A stretch of DNA of 64,000 bases from Aureococcus anophagefferens (GCF_000186865.1 NW_008705588.1:70646-134645), one strand, 5' to 3'. Counted from the stretch's first letter, positions 1-10,126 are shown. A program made the numbers and translations. The notes: generated by a model not told the origin, from the sequence alone.

Positions 1-2219
1 CGGACGACGGCCGCCAAAGCGCTCAACAGGCGCAGGCCCTCGGCGATGAGCTTGTACCAGTCCGCCGCGACGAGCGCCGCCACCCGCGGGATGAGCGACC
101 CCACGAGGCCGGAGACGCGCTCCGGCGCGGAGCCCTCGAGCGCCGCGCGCAGGAGCGTCGCCGCGTCGAGCCTGAGCGCCTGGGACCGCTCGCCGAAGCC
201 GTACAGCGCGGCCTTGACGACGTCCTCGGCCAGGGGCCCCAGGTCGTCGGACGCCGCCACGAGGCAGCGGAGCATGGCGAAGCACGCGGCCTTGGGCTTC
301 TCCGCGTCGCCGTGGCGCTTCGACACGACCTTGAGGCACGCGGCGACGGCGGCGGGCGCGACGGCCGCGAGGGGCCCGCGCCAGGCGCAGGCGTCCTCCA
401 TGTCCGCGTCGCCGTCGCCGGGCGCGCGCGCGCCGGGCCGCGCGCGCCGCGCGGCCTCCTTCGCGGACCTGTGTGGAAATCAACCACTGGTTTGGGGGGT
501 CCCCACCAAACTTCAGAACTCTCTATCTCGGTCAAATCGAAGTCGATTCGGCTGATTTTTGGACGAATCGATTGCTCTCGTCGAGTTCTCGAAGCACGGC
601 AGAAAACCTTGCGTCGAAACGGTCGCATACGCACACATTGAAGTCGGGTTGAAGATTTGATTTCCACACGGTCGCGGACGCGCGGAGCAGCGACGACACG
701 GCGTCGATGACGTCGACGCGCACGTTCTCCTCGCGCTCCTTGAAGCGGCCCACGAGCGTCGGCGCGAGGTGCTCGTAGAGCTGGGGCAGCAGCTCCGCGC
801 GCGACGACGCGACCGCGCGCTGCACGCGGACCGCCGCGCGGCGGACCTGGGCGGCAAAAGGGTGCGACATTCCCAACTTCAAAGGCTCCTCTCTCGGTCG
901 GTTTCCGCTCGTTTCGGCTGATTTTTGGACGAGCGATCATCTCTCGGAGCGCTCTCGAAGCGTGGGTGCTGTTTCCGAAACGCGCGCGCGCGGAACACTC
1001 ACGTTGAAGCGACGTTGCATCACCCTTGTGCCGCCCCGCGGCGGACCTTCCACGACGTGTCGTCGTCGTCGTCGTCGTCGCCGTAGTCGTCGTCGTCGAA
1101 GCCGCCGTCGTCGTCGTCGGCCTCGTCGGCCATGTCCTCGTCGTCGTCGTCGTCGTAGGCGTAGTTCGGGTCGAAGGCCGCGAACTTGGTACTGAGCGCG
1201 AGGAGGCGCTCGACGTGCGGCGCGATCTCGCGCGGGCACCGGAGCACGAACGATTCTAAGCCCTGGAAGCAGTTCTCCCGGAGCTCGTTGAGCTCCTCCG
1301 TGTTCGAGTCCTCGCCGTCGTCGTCGCCGACGTGCTCGACGAAGACGGGCACGACCGCGTCGAGGTGGCGGCCGAGGCGGCCGCCGACGGCGCGCGAGAT
1401 CGTGCCGATGGTCTGGATGAGCGTCCGCGCCCGGTCCACGTCGTCGCGGGCCTCCTGGATGCGCGCGAGGAGCGTGGAGAAGAGCTTCTCCAGCAGGTCC
1501 TCGGACGCGAAGAGCGCGAGCGCCGCGAGGCACCCGGCGGACCGCTTCCGGACGACGGGCTTGCCGTCCGCGAGCTGGTCCAGCACGACCTCGAGGATGG
1601 CGCCGTGGTCCCTCGACACCTCGGCGCCGAAGCGCTTGAGCAGGTCCGTCAGGTTCTCCAGCGCCTCGAGCTTGACCTCGACCTTGTCGCCCTGCGCGAC
1701 GCCCGAGAGCAGCCGCTTCGCGAGGCCGTCGCAGACCTTCGCGCCCATGGCCTGGGGCACGTCCTTGAGCAGCGTCTTGAGGCCGATGCTGTAGATGTCG
1801 CGGAGCTCGTCCTTGCCGTCGAGGATCAGCGAGCAGAGCTTGTCGCTGATCTCGCCGACCTGGGCCTGCTGCACCTTCTTGAGCAGAACGCCGAGGCACT
1901 TGACCGCGATGGACTGGACGTCGTTGGAGCTGCGCGGGCGGGGCGTCGGGGGCGCGCGCGGGGCGGGGGCGCGGGGCGACGCGCTGGTCGTCGAGCTGCT
2001 TGAGCACGGACGCGCAGATCCTGCGCGGAAGCGTCGGCGGTCGCGGGAAGCGCGCGCGCGGCGCGCCGCGGGGCCGGGCGGCGGCACGCACCGGCGCTCC
2101 ATGGTCGCGTCGATCTTGATGTCCTTCTGCAGCTCCGCGCAGAGGTCCGACGTCGCCATGTAGCGCTCGTCCTTGTCCCAGTGGCCCGTCTTTTCCAGCA
2201 GCGCATTCAGCGACGACAT
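1..2219 (-). CDS. CAND1: CAND1, cullin-associated NEDD8-dissociated protein (3' end off window)
   Basis: HEAT-repeat exchange factor for cullin-RING ubiquitin ligases, expected in cytosol and nucleus. The reading runs from the ATG at 2219 through five exons: 2219-2092, 2020-1985, 1929-1047, 846-680 and 468 to beyond base 1. Conserved stretches recalled from the family include KCLGVLLKK, SWKVRRAAVRVQ, GRFKEREENV and WYKLIAEGL. An acidic Asp-rich insert precedes SWKVRR, as in other CAND1 proteins. Two short ordinary introns (2091-2021, GT-AG; 1984-1930, apparently GC-AG) and two introner insertions (1046-847 and 679-469) interrupt it. All joins keep the frame. Exon 4, between the two introners, is only 167 bp. 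The C-terminal part lies outside the window. Confidence 0.93.
469..671 (-). mobile_element. Introner element A1 (family A, forms an intron in CAND1)
   Basis: A 203-bp element with terminal inverted repeats, read in gene sense as CCGTGTGGAAATC and GATTTCCACACAG. It is flanked by the 8-bp duplication GTCCGCGA (plus-strand copies at 461-468 and 672-679). The intron is 679-469: its GT comes from the upstream target copy and its AG from the element end. Splicing is in phase 2 and restores the codons for ALLRASAKEA-type CAND1 sequence. The element is AT-richer than the surrounding exons. It carries the core TCGTCCAAAAATCAGCCGAA in gene sense. Confidence 0.92.
847..1038 (-). mobile_element. Introner element B1 (family B, forms an intron in CAND1)
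   Basis: A 192-bp element whose ends, in gene sense, are CGGGGCGGCACAAGG and TTTTGCCGCCCAG. It is flanked by the 8-bp duplication GTCCGCCG (839-846 and 1039-1046). The intron spans 1046-847 with GT from the target and AG from the element, phase 0, and joins SWK to VRRAAVRVQ exactly as in CAND1. The core TCGTCCAAAAATCAGCCGAA is in gene sense here, unlike in B2-B4. Confidence 0.9.
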
Positions 2220-2450
2220 GGTTTCTCGAGAGCGCGCGGCGCGCGGTGGGTTCCGCGACCGCGGACGAGTGCTATCTTTTGAATTCGCGGCTTTTCGGCC
2301 ACCGGGCGTCGCTGGCCGTGGTCGAGCTTCGACGCGAGGCTGTCCGCGAGGCTCGACGAGTCGGAGGGGCTTTGGCGGACCCGCGCGAGGCCTCAGCGTC
2401 GACGGCCTCGTCCCGCGCGCGCCCCAGCCACGCGCGCCCAGCCGGTGCGC

Positions 2451-3617
2451 TTAGTAGGCGCCCTCGGCCCAGGCGATGACGGGCCGGCCGTCGAGCTGGG
2501 CCTGGAGGCCGGCGACCGCGCGCTGCTGGGCGACCTGCTCGACCGTCGCGGCGACGAAGGCCGCGGAGAGGAGGAAGAGGAGCGCGGCCCAGCCGTGGCG
2601 CGCGGCGGCGAGCGCCGCGCGGCGCCAGGCCGCGGCGAGCGTTGGCGGCGCCTTGCCCGCGAGCGCGGCGCCGAGGCGCCGCGTCGTCGCCGCCGCGGGC
2701 GCGTCGTCCGCGAGGCGCGCGGCGACGAGCGCGACGGCGCAGGTCTGGAGCGGCGTGCGCACGACGGCCTTGGCGGCGAAGACGGCGGCGAAGAACGACG
2801 AGAAGGGCACGGCCGTCGCGCCGCAGACGAGCGCGCAGAGGTCGAAGAGCGGGTTCGGGATGAGCGCGAGCACGAAGACCTTCCAGGCCGCGCCGCGCCG
2901 GAGCTGGTCCTCGAGGGCGCGCCGCGTCCTCGCGACGAGGATGGCCGGCGTCCACCGCCGCCGCCGCGCCTCGCGGTCGTCGTCGTCCGCGAGGATCGCG
3001 AAGGGGTCGTGGCCCGCGCGGACCATCGCGCGCGCGATGACAAAGGGCACGAGCTCGCCCACGGCGGAGCCCGCGCCGGACCAGAAGCCCGGCAGCGCCG
3101 CGTGGGCGAGGAGCCACGGCACCTCCCGCGGCCCCGCGCCCGCGCCGGCCCGCGCCGCGGCGGCGAACCACCGCTCGGCGCGGTGGCCCCCGAGCGCCGC
3201 GGCGCCGCGGCGCCGCCAGTCGGCCCCGAGCTTCGCGACGTGGGGGAAGAGGAAGAGCGCGCCCGTCTGGAGGCCCGTGCCGAGGCCCACCGTCGACAGC
3301 ACGCCGCAGACGAACCACCACGAGCAGTACGCCGCGAGCGCCTCGGCCGCGGCCGCGCGCGCGGCGGCCGCCGCGCCGTAGGCGCCGCGCCGCGCCTGCG
3401 TCTGCAGGAACGCGAGCGCGCAGACCGCGACCGCGGCGCCGACGTGCGCGGCGCCGACGCGCGGGCACTCGAGGCCGCCGACGCCCGCGACGACGGCCTC
3501 GCCAAAGTAGGCCAGCGTCGCTGCTGGCTTCGTCGTCAGCTTGAGCTCGCGCCGCAGCGCGTAGCGCCGCGCCGTGAAGTCCTTGGCGAGCACGGATCGC
3601 ACCGGTTCGAGGCCCAT
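2451..3617 (-). CDS. VMP1: VMP1-like vacuole membrane protein / ER scramblase
   Basis: Single-exon 388-residue protein from an ATG at 3617. It matches the VMP1 family (DedA/SNARE-associated superfamily, ER membrane; autophagosome formation and lipid scrambling). Diagnostic segments are STVGLGTGLQTGALF (about residues 108-122), SGAGSAVGELVPFVIARA (about 182-199) and LIPNPLFDLCALVCG (about 262-276), in the usual order among several hydrophobic segments. Length is close to plant and animal VMP1 (about 400). It is convergent with nothing and lies 231 bases upstream of CAND1's start on the same strand. The family assignment is secure; its role in this organism is inferred from the family. Confidence 0.87.
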   Translation of the reverse strand: MGLEPVRSVLAKDFTARRYALRRELKLTTKPAATLAYFGEAVVAGVGGLECPRVGAAHVGAAVAVCALAFLQTQARRGAYGAAAAARAAAAEALAAYCSWWFVCGVLSTVGLGTGLQTGALFLFPHVAKLGADWRRRGAAALGGHRAERWFAAAARAGAGAGPREVPWLLAHAALPGFWSGAGSAVGELVPFVIARAMVRAGHDPFAILADDDDREARRRRWTPAILVARTRRALEDQLRRGAAWKVFVLALIPNPLFDLCALVCGATAVPFSSFFAAVFAAKAVVRTPLQTCAVALVAARLADDAPAAATTRRLGAALAGKAPPTLAAAWRRAALAAARHGWAALLFLLSAAFVAATVEQVAQQRAVAGLQAQLDGRPVIAWAEGAY

Positions 3618-3712
3618 TGGTGCAGCAATCGAGAGATGCTACCGCGTCGCGTCCATAGGCCTGAGGTGCTGCACTTTTAGCGATGTTGCAGCAAACTTGC
3701 ACTTACGTCGCC

Positions 3713-5144
3713 CTACATGTCCGCGCAGGACCACGCGTAGCGGTCGTTCTTGCGGCCGACGGCCTCGGACTGGGCCTTGTAGAGCTTGTTCTCCCAGCCG
3801 TTGCCGCGGTCGATGCCGTCCCAGCGGTAGCCCGGCCGGATGCCGAAGCGGTTCGGCGGCGGCGTGGGCCCCTTGTAGCGGGGCTTCGCGTCCGGCGGCC
3901 GCGCGGCCTCCTCGGCCTCGTCGCGCCGCGCGGCGAAGTAGTCGGCCATGGGGTCGCCGTCGCGGATGGCACCGCGCCGCGACGCCTCGAGCGCCGGGTC
4001 CGCGGCGGTCCGCGCGAACGGCTCCGCGGCGACGGCCGCGAGCTCGTCGCGCGCGCGCGCCTCGTCGGCCTTCTGCTTCGTGCCGCGGCCCCACTCGAAC
4101 TGCTCCTTCGCCTCGCGGGCCGCGCCCGCGCGCTCGTCCTCGATGCGCATGAACTCGTTGAGCATGTCGAGCTTCCGGCCGCGCTTGTCGCGGTAGACCG
4201 TCGCCGCGCCCTTGCCCGACGCCTCCGGGTCCATGGCCGCGCGCTCGGCCGCGCGCCGCTCCCGGAGCTTCTCCTCGGCGACGCGGAACTCCTCGCCCGT
4301 GAGCACGCCGGCCGCGTGGCCGCTGCCCATCTTCGCGCGGCCGTCGGGCGCCGCCGCGGCCGCGCGCGCCGCGGGCGCGGCCGAGAAGTCGACGCGCCGC
4401 GGCGGGCTCGCGTCGCCGTCGGAGCCGGCGCGGCCGCGCCGCGGCGGGCTCGCGTCGCCGTCGGAGCCGGCGCGGCCGCGTCGCGGCGGGCTCGCGTCGC
4501 CGTCGCCGTCCGCGCGCGCCTTCTTGCGCCGCGGCGGGCTCGCGTCGCCGTCGCTGTCCGCGCGGCCGCGGCGCGGCGGGCTCGCGTCGCCGTCGCTGTC
4601 CGCGCGCGCCTTCTTGCGCCGCGGCGGGCTCGCGTCGCCGTCGCTGCCCGCGCGGCCGCGGCGCGGCGGGCTCGCGTCGCCGTCGCTGTCCGCGCGGCCG
4701 CGGCGCGGCGGGGCTCGCGCCGCTGTCGGCGCGGCCGCGCCGGGGAGGACTCGCGTCGCGGCCGTTGGCGGGGACCGTCGACCAGGTGCCGGCCCGCTTC
4801 GGCGCGACGTCCTCGGGCGAGACGTCATCGCCGTAGACGATCTGCGGCCGCTCGTCCTCGTCCGACTCCTCGGCCTGCGCCGCGCCGCCGCCGCCCCAGT
4901 CGTCGTCGTCGTCCACGAGCTTCATGCCGCAGGTCTTCTTCACCGGGCCGCCCTTCCTCGCCTTCTTCGCCTTTTTCTCCTTCTTCTTCTTCTTCTTGTC
5001 GTCGCCGCCGCTGAGGTAGCGCTGCAGGTACTCGCGCGACGCCTTCGTCGCGCGGTCGTCGGCGCGGGCGGCGTCGGTTGTGCGCACGGCCGGCGAGTAG
5101 GTGTCGGTCGGCGCTAACGCGCGCGCGCGGGGTCGGCGAGGCAC
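3713..5144 (-). CDS. BUD13: BUD13-like pre-mRNA splicing (RES complex) protein, frameshifted in a minisatellite
   Basis: The C-terminus carries the BUD13 signature: ATVYRDKRGRK, then a tail with YKGPTPPPNRFGIRPGYRWDG and a closing W-S-x-x-D-M. The N-terminus has SREYLQRYLSGG followed by a Lys-rich run, also typical of BUD13. BUD13 belongs to the retention-and-splicing complex of the spliceosome. The two halves lie in different frames. The switch falls in a run of about eight Pro/Arg-rich 42-45-bp repeats (4390-4740) where one copy has GGGG (plus strand 4710-4713) instead of GGG. This is either a sequencing error or a true break. No ATG was found for the N-terminal frame, which stays open to a GTG at 5144, so a short 5' exon is probably missed. 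Confidence 0.75.
4390..4740 (-). repeat. Coding minisatellite in BUD13 (42/45-bp unit)
   Basis: About eight tandem units, each starting on the plus strand with CGGCGGGCTCGCGTCGCCGTCG, encode S-D-G-D-A-S-P-P-R-R-G-R-A-D or a variant with R-K-K-A-R-A-D. The last unit on the 5' gene side is diverged and carries one extra G at 4710-4713, which shifts the frame. Confidence 0.9.
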
Positions 5145-5365
5145 GATTACGCGAGCAGCATTGCGACGCGCTCGATGGTGAAGTCGGTCGGCGCCTCAAG
5201 ATGTCCTCAACTAAGCTCCGAGGCGCCATCCGATCGGCCGAGAGTGAGGCTGCCCTTGGAAGCTCGTCGCGCGCGGGGCTGCTATCGGAGCGCACGCGAG
5301 CTCGTCGTCTGAGGCTGCCCCATCGGAGCGCTCGGCGAGCCGCGCGCGCGAGCGGACGAAGAACG

Positions 5366-6214
5366 ATGATGCGCACCGCTCTCTTCGTGCTCAGCCTCGC
5401 GCACGCAGCGGCGGCGCTCGTCGCGCCGTCGGCGCCGCGGCCGACGCCAAGAACGACGCTGCGCGCCGGGCGCATGGCCGAGGCGTCGCGGCGCGTCGGA
5501 CCCGTGCTGACCGCGGCGATCCACGAGGCGCGCCTGCGCGTCGCCGCGCGGCCGCTGGCCTGCGTCGCCGCGGCGTTCGTCGTCGGCGTCCTCGCGGGCG
5601 TGTCCCGCGCCGACGACGTCGCCGACGGCTTCGCGCGGTACCGCACCGTCGACGACGTGCCCGCGCGGCGCTTCCGGGGCCGCGCGCGGATCTCGGGCGT
5701 CGTCGTCAAGGTCGCCGACGGCGACACGTTTCGCGCGCGCCACACGCCGCTCCTGTCCTTCGCGCGGCCGCGCCGCACGACGAAGGCCGAGGGCGGCTCG
5801 CTGAAGCTCGCGGACGAGACGCTGCAGATCCGCCTCTACGCCGTCGACGCGCCGGAGACGGCCAAGTTCGGCAACGCGGGCGAGAAGTACGGCGCCGCGG
5901 CCACGGACTTCGTCGCCGACCGCGTCCGGGGCCGGCGCGTGCGGCTCCGGCTCCTCGCGCGGGACCAGTACGGCCGCGCGGTCGCCGCCGTGCGCTACGG
6001 CGGGTTCCTCGGCGCCTTCGAGAAGGACCTCGCCGAGGAGCTGCTCCGCGCGGGCCTCGCGACGGTCTACCGCCAGGGCGGCGCCGAGTACGACGGCCGG
6101 AGGGCCGCGTTCGAGAAGCTCGAGGCCGCGGCGAAGGCGAGGGGCGTCGGCGCCTGGGGCGACGGCGGCCTGGACCCGGCGGCCTACAAGAAGGCCCTCA
6201 AGGCCGCGCGCTAG
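5366..6214 (+). CDS. Staphylococcal-nuclease-fold (SNase-like) protein, secreted or plastid-targeted
   Basis: 282-residue protein from tandem ATGs at 5366 and 5369. The N-terminus has a hydrophobic signal-like segment (residues 3-20) and then an Arg/Pro-rich stretch and a second hydrophobic segment (about 65-80). This could be a bipartite plastid leader or a membrane anchor. The SNase domain covers about 108-265. Residues matching the catalytic set of staphylococcal nuclease are R156 and E164 in IRLYAVDAPET and R204 in DQYGRAVA, and the DGDT motif is at 118-121. Predicted activity is a Ca2+-dependent phosphodiesterase. It is divergent from BUD13 across about 220 bp and ends 3 bp past the stop of the convergent tRNA methyltransferase gene. 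Confidence 0.82.
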   Translation: MMRTALFVLSLAHAAAALVAPSAPRPTPRTTLRAGRMAEASRRVGPVLTAAIHEARLRVAARPLACVAAAFVVGVLAGVSRADDVADGFARYRTVDDVPARRFRGRARISGVVVKVADGDTFRARHTPLLSFARPRRTTKAEGGSLKLADETLQIRLYAVDAPETAKFGNAGEKYGAAATDFVADRVRGRRVRLRLLARDQYGRAVAAVRYGGFLGAFEKDLAEELLRAGLATVYRQGGAEYDGRRAAFEKLEAAAKARGVGAWGDGGLDPAAYKKALKAAR

Positions 6215-7539
6215 CTCTTACGCTCGAGGACGACGCCGGCCTCGAGGTGGTGCGTGTAGGGGAACTGGTCGAAGGCCGCGAGCCGCGACACGTCGTGCGT
6301 CGCCGCGAGGAGCGCGACGTCGCGCGCGAGCGTCTCCGGGTTGCAGGACACGTAGACGACGGTGGCGAAGCGCCGCGCGAGCTCGACGCACGTCGCGTCG
6401 AGCCCGGCCCGCGGCGGGTCGACGAAGAGCGTGTCCAGCGCGTCGAAGGCGAGCGTCTCCTCCGTCGCGGCCGCGGCCGCGCGCGTCCGGTTGCCGTTGC
6501 CCAGGTCGACGCCCGCGTCGAGGAGGCGCCCGAAGGTCCGCGCGCCGTCGAAGGCCTCGACGAACTCCTCCGCCGAGAGCTTGGCGACGCGCGCGTTGTC
6601 GTTGCCGTTCGCCGCGAGGTTCCGCCGCGCGAGCGCGACCGACGCCTTCGACAGCTCCGTCGCGACGACGCGGCGGAAGTTCGGCGCGAGGGCGACCGTG
6701 AAGCAGCCGTTGCCGCAGTAGAGCTCGCAGAGGTCGCCGTGTCCCCGGTTCGCGGTGGCGGCGACGGCCCAGCCGAGCATGGACCGGCAGACGTTCGCGT
6801 TCGGCTGCGTGAACGCGCCCTCGGTCTGCCAGTACGCGCACGTCCCGCGGCCGGGCACGTCGAGCACCTCGCGGACCTCGTCGGCGCCGACGGCGGTCTT
6901 GTACTTGCGCGACCGGCCGACGACCTTGACGTCGTGCGCGGCCGCGAAGTCCGCCGCGGCCGCGTCCCACGCGTCGTCGCCCGCGAGCGGCCGGTTGTAG
7001 GTCAGCGACAGGAGCGCGTCGCCCGCGAGCGTCGTGAGCAGGCGCGCGTCGTTGATCTTGTAGCCCAAAGTCTCGCCCTGGAGCGCCGCCGTCAGCGGCG
7101 GCAGGAGCGACCGGAGCCGATCCGAGCCCATGGGGAAGTCGAGGCACTCGACGGGGTTCCGGGCCTCGTCGCCGCGCTCGTACATGACGAGGTGCCGCGT
7201 CTGGTTGCCGTGGTCCAGCGACCCCTCGCGCCAGACCTGGAACGACGCGCGCATGCGGAAGCCCGACCGCTCGGACTCGAAGACCTCGGCGGCCGGCGGC
7301 GCGCCGCCGGCGGCCGCCGCGACCGCGGCCTCCAGGGACGCGACCTTGGCCGCGAGCAGCGACTCGTACCGCTCCGGGTGGCAGCGCGCGATCTCCGGCA
7401 CGCCGCCGTCGACGCGCTGCAGCACGCGCGGCGGCGGCCGCGGGCCCCGCGGCTTGCGCGACCGCCGGCCGCCGCTGAGGCAGGCGACGCGCACGAGAGC
7501 CAGCGACCAGCGTATTAGCGGCGTGTAGTGGGCGAGCAT
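6211..7539 (-). CDS. trmA: TrmA-type tRNA (uracil-5-)-methyltransferase
   Basis: 442 residues from an ATG at 7539. It resembles bacterial TrmA, which makes m5U54 in the T-loop of tRNA. Seen in order: FRMRASFQVWREG, CAYWQTEGAFTQPNANVC, the SAM-binding motif ELYCGNGCFTVALA, FVDPPRAGLD, the catalytic-Cys motif YVSCNPETLARD and the C-terminal DQFPYTHHLE with its conserved Glu. There is an N-terminal extension of about 45 residues over bacterial TrmA that could be an organelle leader. It lacks the longer N-terminal region of fungal Trm2 and animal TRMT2. It overlaps the nuclease gene by 4 bp at the 3' ends. A plastid or mitochondrial role is plausible but inferred. Confidence 0.88.
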   Translation of the reverse strand: MLAHYTPLIRWSLALVRVACLSGGRRSRKPRGPRPPPRVLQRVDGGVPEIARCHPERYESLLAAKVASLEAAVAAAAGGAPPAAEVFESERSGFRMRASFQVWREGSLDHGNQTRHLVMYERGDEARNPVECLDFPMGSDRLRSLLPPLTAALQGETLGYKINDARLLTTLAGDALLSLTYNRPLAGDDAWDAAAADFAAAHDVKVVGRSRKYKTAVGADEVREVLDVPGRGTCAYWQTEGAFTQPNANVCRSMLGWAVAATANRGHGDLCELYCGNGCFTVALAPNFRRVVATELSKASVALARRNLAANGNDNARVAKLSAEEFVEAFDGARTFGRLLDAGVDLGNGNRTRAAAAATEETLAFDALDTLFVDPPRAGLDATCVELARRFATVVYVSCNPETLARDVALLAATHDVSRLAAFDQFPYTHHLEAGVVLERKS

Positions 7540-7831
7540 CGTTTTTGGTGCAGTCCTGGCAGCGCTTTGCGGCTGGTTCAGTCGATCACGGGCGGCGCAT
7601 CGCTCCGCTCCGACGGCGCATCGCTGCTTGAACCATGCCTCCTCTCCGGCGAGTCGACGTTTCTGCCAGAGCTCTGGAGAGCAAGCGAGAGAGCATCGCC
7701 ACCGCCGACGTCGCCGTCCGTCGCCGTCTCACACGCGCGTTCACCGCGTGCGGGCGTCGCGGGACCACAGCCACGTCGAGCACGCACCACGCAGCCACCT
7801 CGAGCACCCTCCGCGCGCCGCAGAACAAACC

Positions 7832-9343
7832 ATGCAGTCCGCGTGGGGCGGCGACCGGTCCTTCTTCGACCTGCACGCCCACGACTTCGTGCGCGTGTCG
7901 ACGTGCGTGCCGCGCGTCTTCCTCGGCGACCCGCTGCGGAACGCGGCGGCCATCGGCGAGCTCTACGACCGCGCCGTCGCCGACGGGTCGAGCTGCTGCG
8001 TGTTCCCGGAGCTGTGCGTCTGCGGCTACGCGCTCGACGACCTGCTGCAGCAGGACGCGATCCTCCGCGAGACGCTCGAGGCGCTCGCGCTGCTCAAGGC
8101 GCGCACGGCGCCGGGCAAAGCCCTGCTCGTCGTCGGCGCGCCGCTCCGCGTCGACGGGCGGCTCTACAACTGCGCGGTCGTCCTCCACGGCGGGCGCGCG
8201 CTCGGCGTGATCCCCAAGAGCTACCTGCCCAACTTCCGCGAGTTCTACGAGGCGCGCCAGTTCGTCTCGGGCCGCGAAAGGTGCTGCGGCGACGTGCTGC
8301 CCGGCACCTTCCTCGGCGAGGCCGGCGTGCCGTTCCGCGCGGACGTCGTCTTCCGGTGCGCCGAGAACGCGGACTTTTGCGTCGGCGTCGAGGTCTGCCA
8401 GGACGTCTGGGTGCCCGTGCCGCCGTCGACGTTCCAGGCCTTCCGGGGCGCGACCGTGCTCTGCAACCTGAGCGCGTCGAACATCACCATCGACAAGAGC
8501 CGCTACCGCCACGCGCTCGTCGCGTCGATGTCGTCCAAAAACTACTGCGCGTACCTCTACACGTCCGCGGGCGCGGGCGAGTCGACGAACGACCTCGCCT
8601 GGGACGGCCAGGCCGTCATCTACGAGTGCGGCGACCTGCTCGGCGAGTCGGAGCGCTTCGCCGACGACGTCCGGGGCCAGGCGCTCCACGGCGACGTCGA
8701 CCTCGGGCGCGTCGCGCAGGACCGGAGCCGCGACATGACGTGGTCGCAGAACGGCCGCGACTTCAGGGATCTCGTGGAAAAGGTGCGCGTCGTCGACTTC
8801 TCGCTCGTGCCCGGCGGGTCGCACGGCCTCGGCTTCCGCCGGGTGGCGAAGCGGCCCTACGTGCCGAGCGACCCCGCGACGCTCGCGGAGCGGTGCTACG
8901 AGTGCTACAACATCCAGGTGTCGGGCCTCGCGCAGCGCATGCGCGCGTCGGGGCTGAAGAAGCTCGTCATCGGCGTGTCCGGGGGCCTCGACTCGACGCA
9001 CGCGCTCCTCGTCTGCTGCCAGGCGCTGGACAAGCTCGGCCTGCCGCGGTCCAACTGCCTCGCGTACACGATGCCCGGCTTCGCGACGACGGCGGCGACC
9101 AAGTCCTACGCGCTCGAGCTCATGCGGTGCCTCGGCGTGACCGCGGAGACGCTCGACATCACGCCGAGCTGCGAGGTCATGCTCGGGGACCTGGGCCACG
9201 CCTACGCGGCGGGCGAGCGGGGCCGGGCCGTCTACGACGTCACGTTCGAGAACGTGCAGGCGGGCGAGCGCACGAACCACCTCTTCCGCCTCGCGAACCA
9301 CAAAGGCGCCTTCGTCGTCGGCACGGGCGACCTGAGCGAGCTC

Positions 9344-9378
<35 letters not shown>

Positions 9379-10042
9379 CATGAGCCACTACTGCGTCAAC
9401 GCGTCCGTGCCCAAGTCGCTGATCCAGTGCGTCATCCAGTGGGTCATCTCGTCCGACTTCGTCGGCGCCGAGGCGAACGCCGTGCTCACGTCGATCCTCG
9501 CCGTGGAGATCTCGCCGGAGCTCGTGCCCCAGGAGGACGGCGAGGCCATGCAGTCGACGGAGGACGCGCTCGGGCCCTACGACCTCCACGACTTCCAGCT
9601 CTACTGCGCGACGCGCCGCGGCTTCGCGCCGGCCAAGGCGGCGTACCTCGCGATGCACGCCTGGGCCAGCGACTGCCCGGACACCTGGGAGCGGGCCCAC
9701 TTTGAGCGCGAGCCGCCGCCGACGCTCGCCGGCGCGGCGGCCGTGCTCGAGGACCGCGCGTTCCCGCTCGCCAAGGTCCTCGACTTCCAGCGCACGTTCC
9801 TCCGCCGCTTCTTCCTCACGTCCCAGTTCAAGCGCACCTGCGTCCCCAACGCGCCCAAGGTCGGCGACGGCGGCTCGTTGAGCCCCCGCGGCGACTGGCG
9901 CGCGCCGTCGGACTCGTCCTGGCAGCCCTGGCACCGCGGCTGGCAGGCGACGGTGAAGTGGGCGCGCGCGAGCGCCGCGGCGGACGGCCACGCGGAGCTG
10001 GCGCGCGACCTCGAGGCACTCATGAGCGTCTACGAGCTTTGA
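7832..10042 (+). CDS. nadE: Glutamine-dependent NAD+ synthetase, bacterial NadE type
   Basis: 736 residues from the ATG at 7832; the frame is open further upstream but without a better ATG. The N-terminal nitrilase-like glutaminase shows the Glu-Lys-Cys triad in VFPELCV, IPKSYLPN and GVEVCQD. The C-terminal ammonia-dependent synthetase shows the P-loop VSGGLDSTHA, GTGDLSELALGW and the tail LSPRGDWRAPSD. It converts nicotinate adenine dinucleotide to NAD+ using glutamine. By recalled comparison the sequence follows the actinobacterial-style glutamine-dependent enzyme (start FVRV, motif YNIQVSGL) more closely than the animal NADSYN1/yeast QNS1 type, which suggests a bacterial ancestry. No introns are seen. 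Confidence 0.92.
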
Positions 10043-10126
10043 TAACAGACAGGGTTGTTAGCGCGGCGGCGGAGCTGCGTCCGCGGCGCGGGGTTTGATT
10101 CGGCGGGGCGTGGTTCACGGTGACTT

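Noticed and set aside
1020..2091. Long overlapping reading frames on both strands across most genes
   Set aside because: Stop codons are rare in such GC-rich DNA, so long shadow frames (Arg/Ala/Gly/Pro-rich) arise everywhere. Only frames with family motifs or sensible amino-acid make-up were kept.
2021..2091. First CAND1 intron as an introner
   Set aside because: The intron start (GTGCGTGC) and exon 2 start (GATCTGCG) share no duplication.
4390..4740. CRISPR-like array of regular repeats
   Set aside because: The units are contiguous without spacers and encode a Pro/Arg-rich segment in the BUD13 frame.
10043..10126. tRNA or other small RNA between genes
   Set aside because: No cloverleaf or conserved box elements could be made out here or in the other gaps by eye; a tRNAscan or Infernal run would be needed to exclude one.
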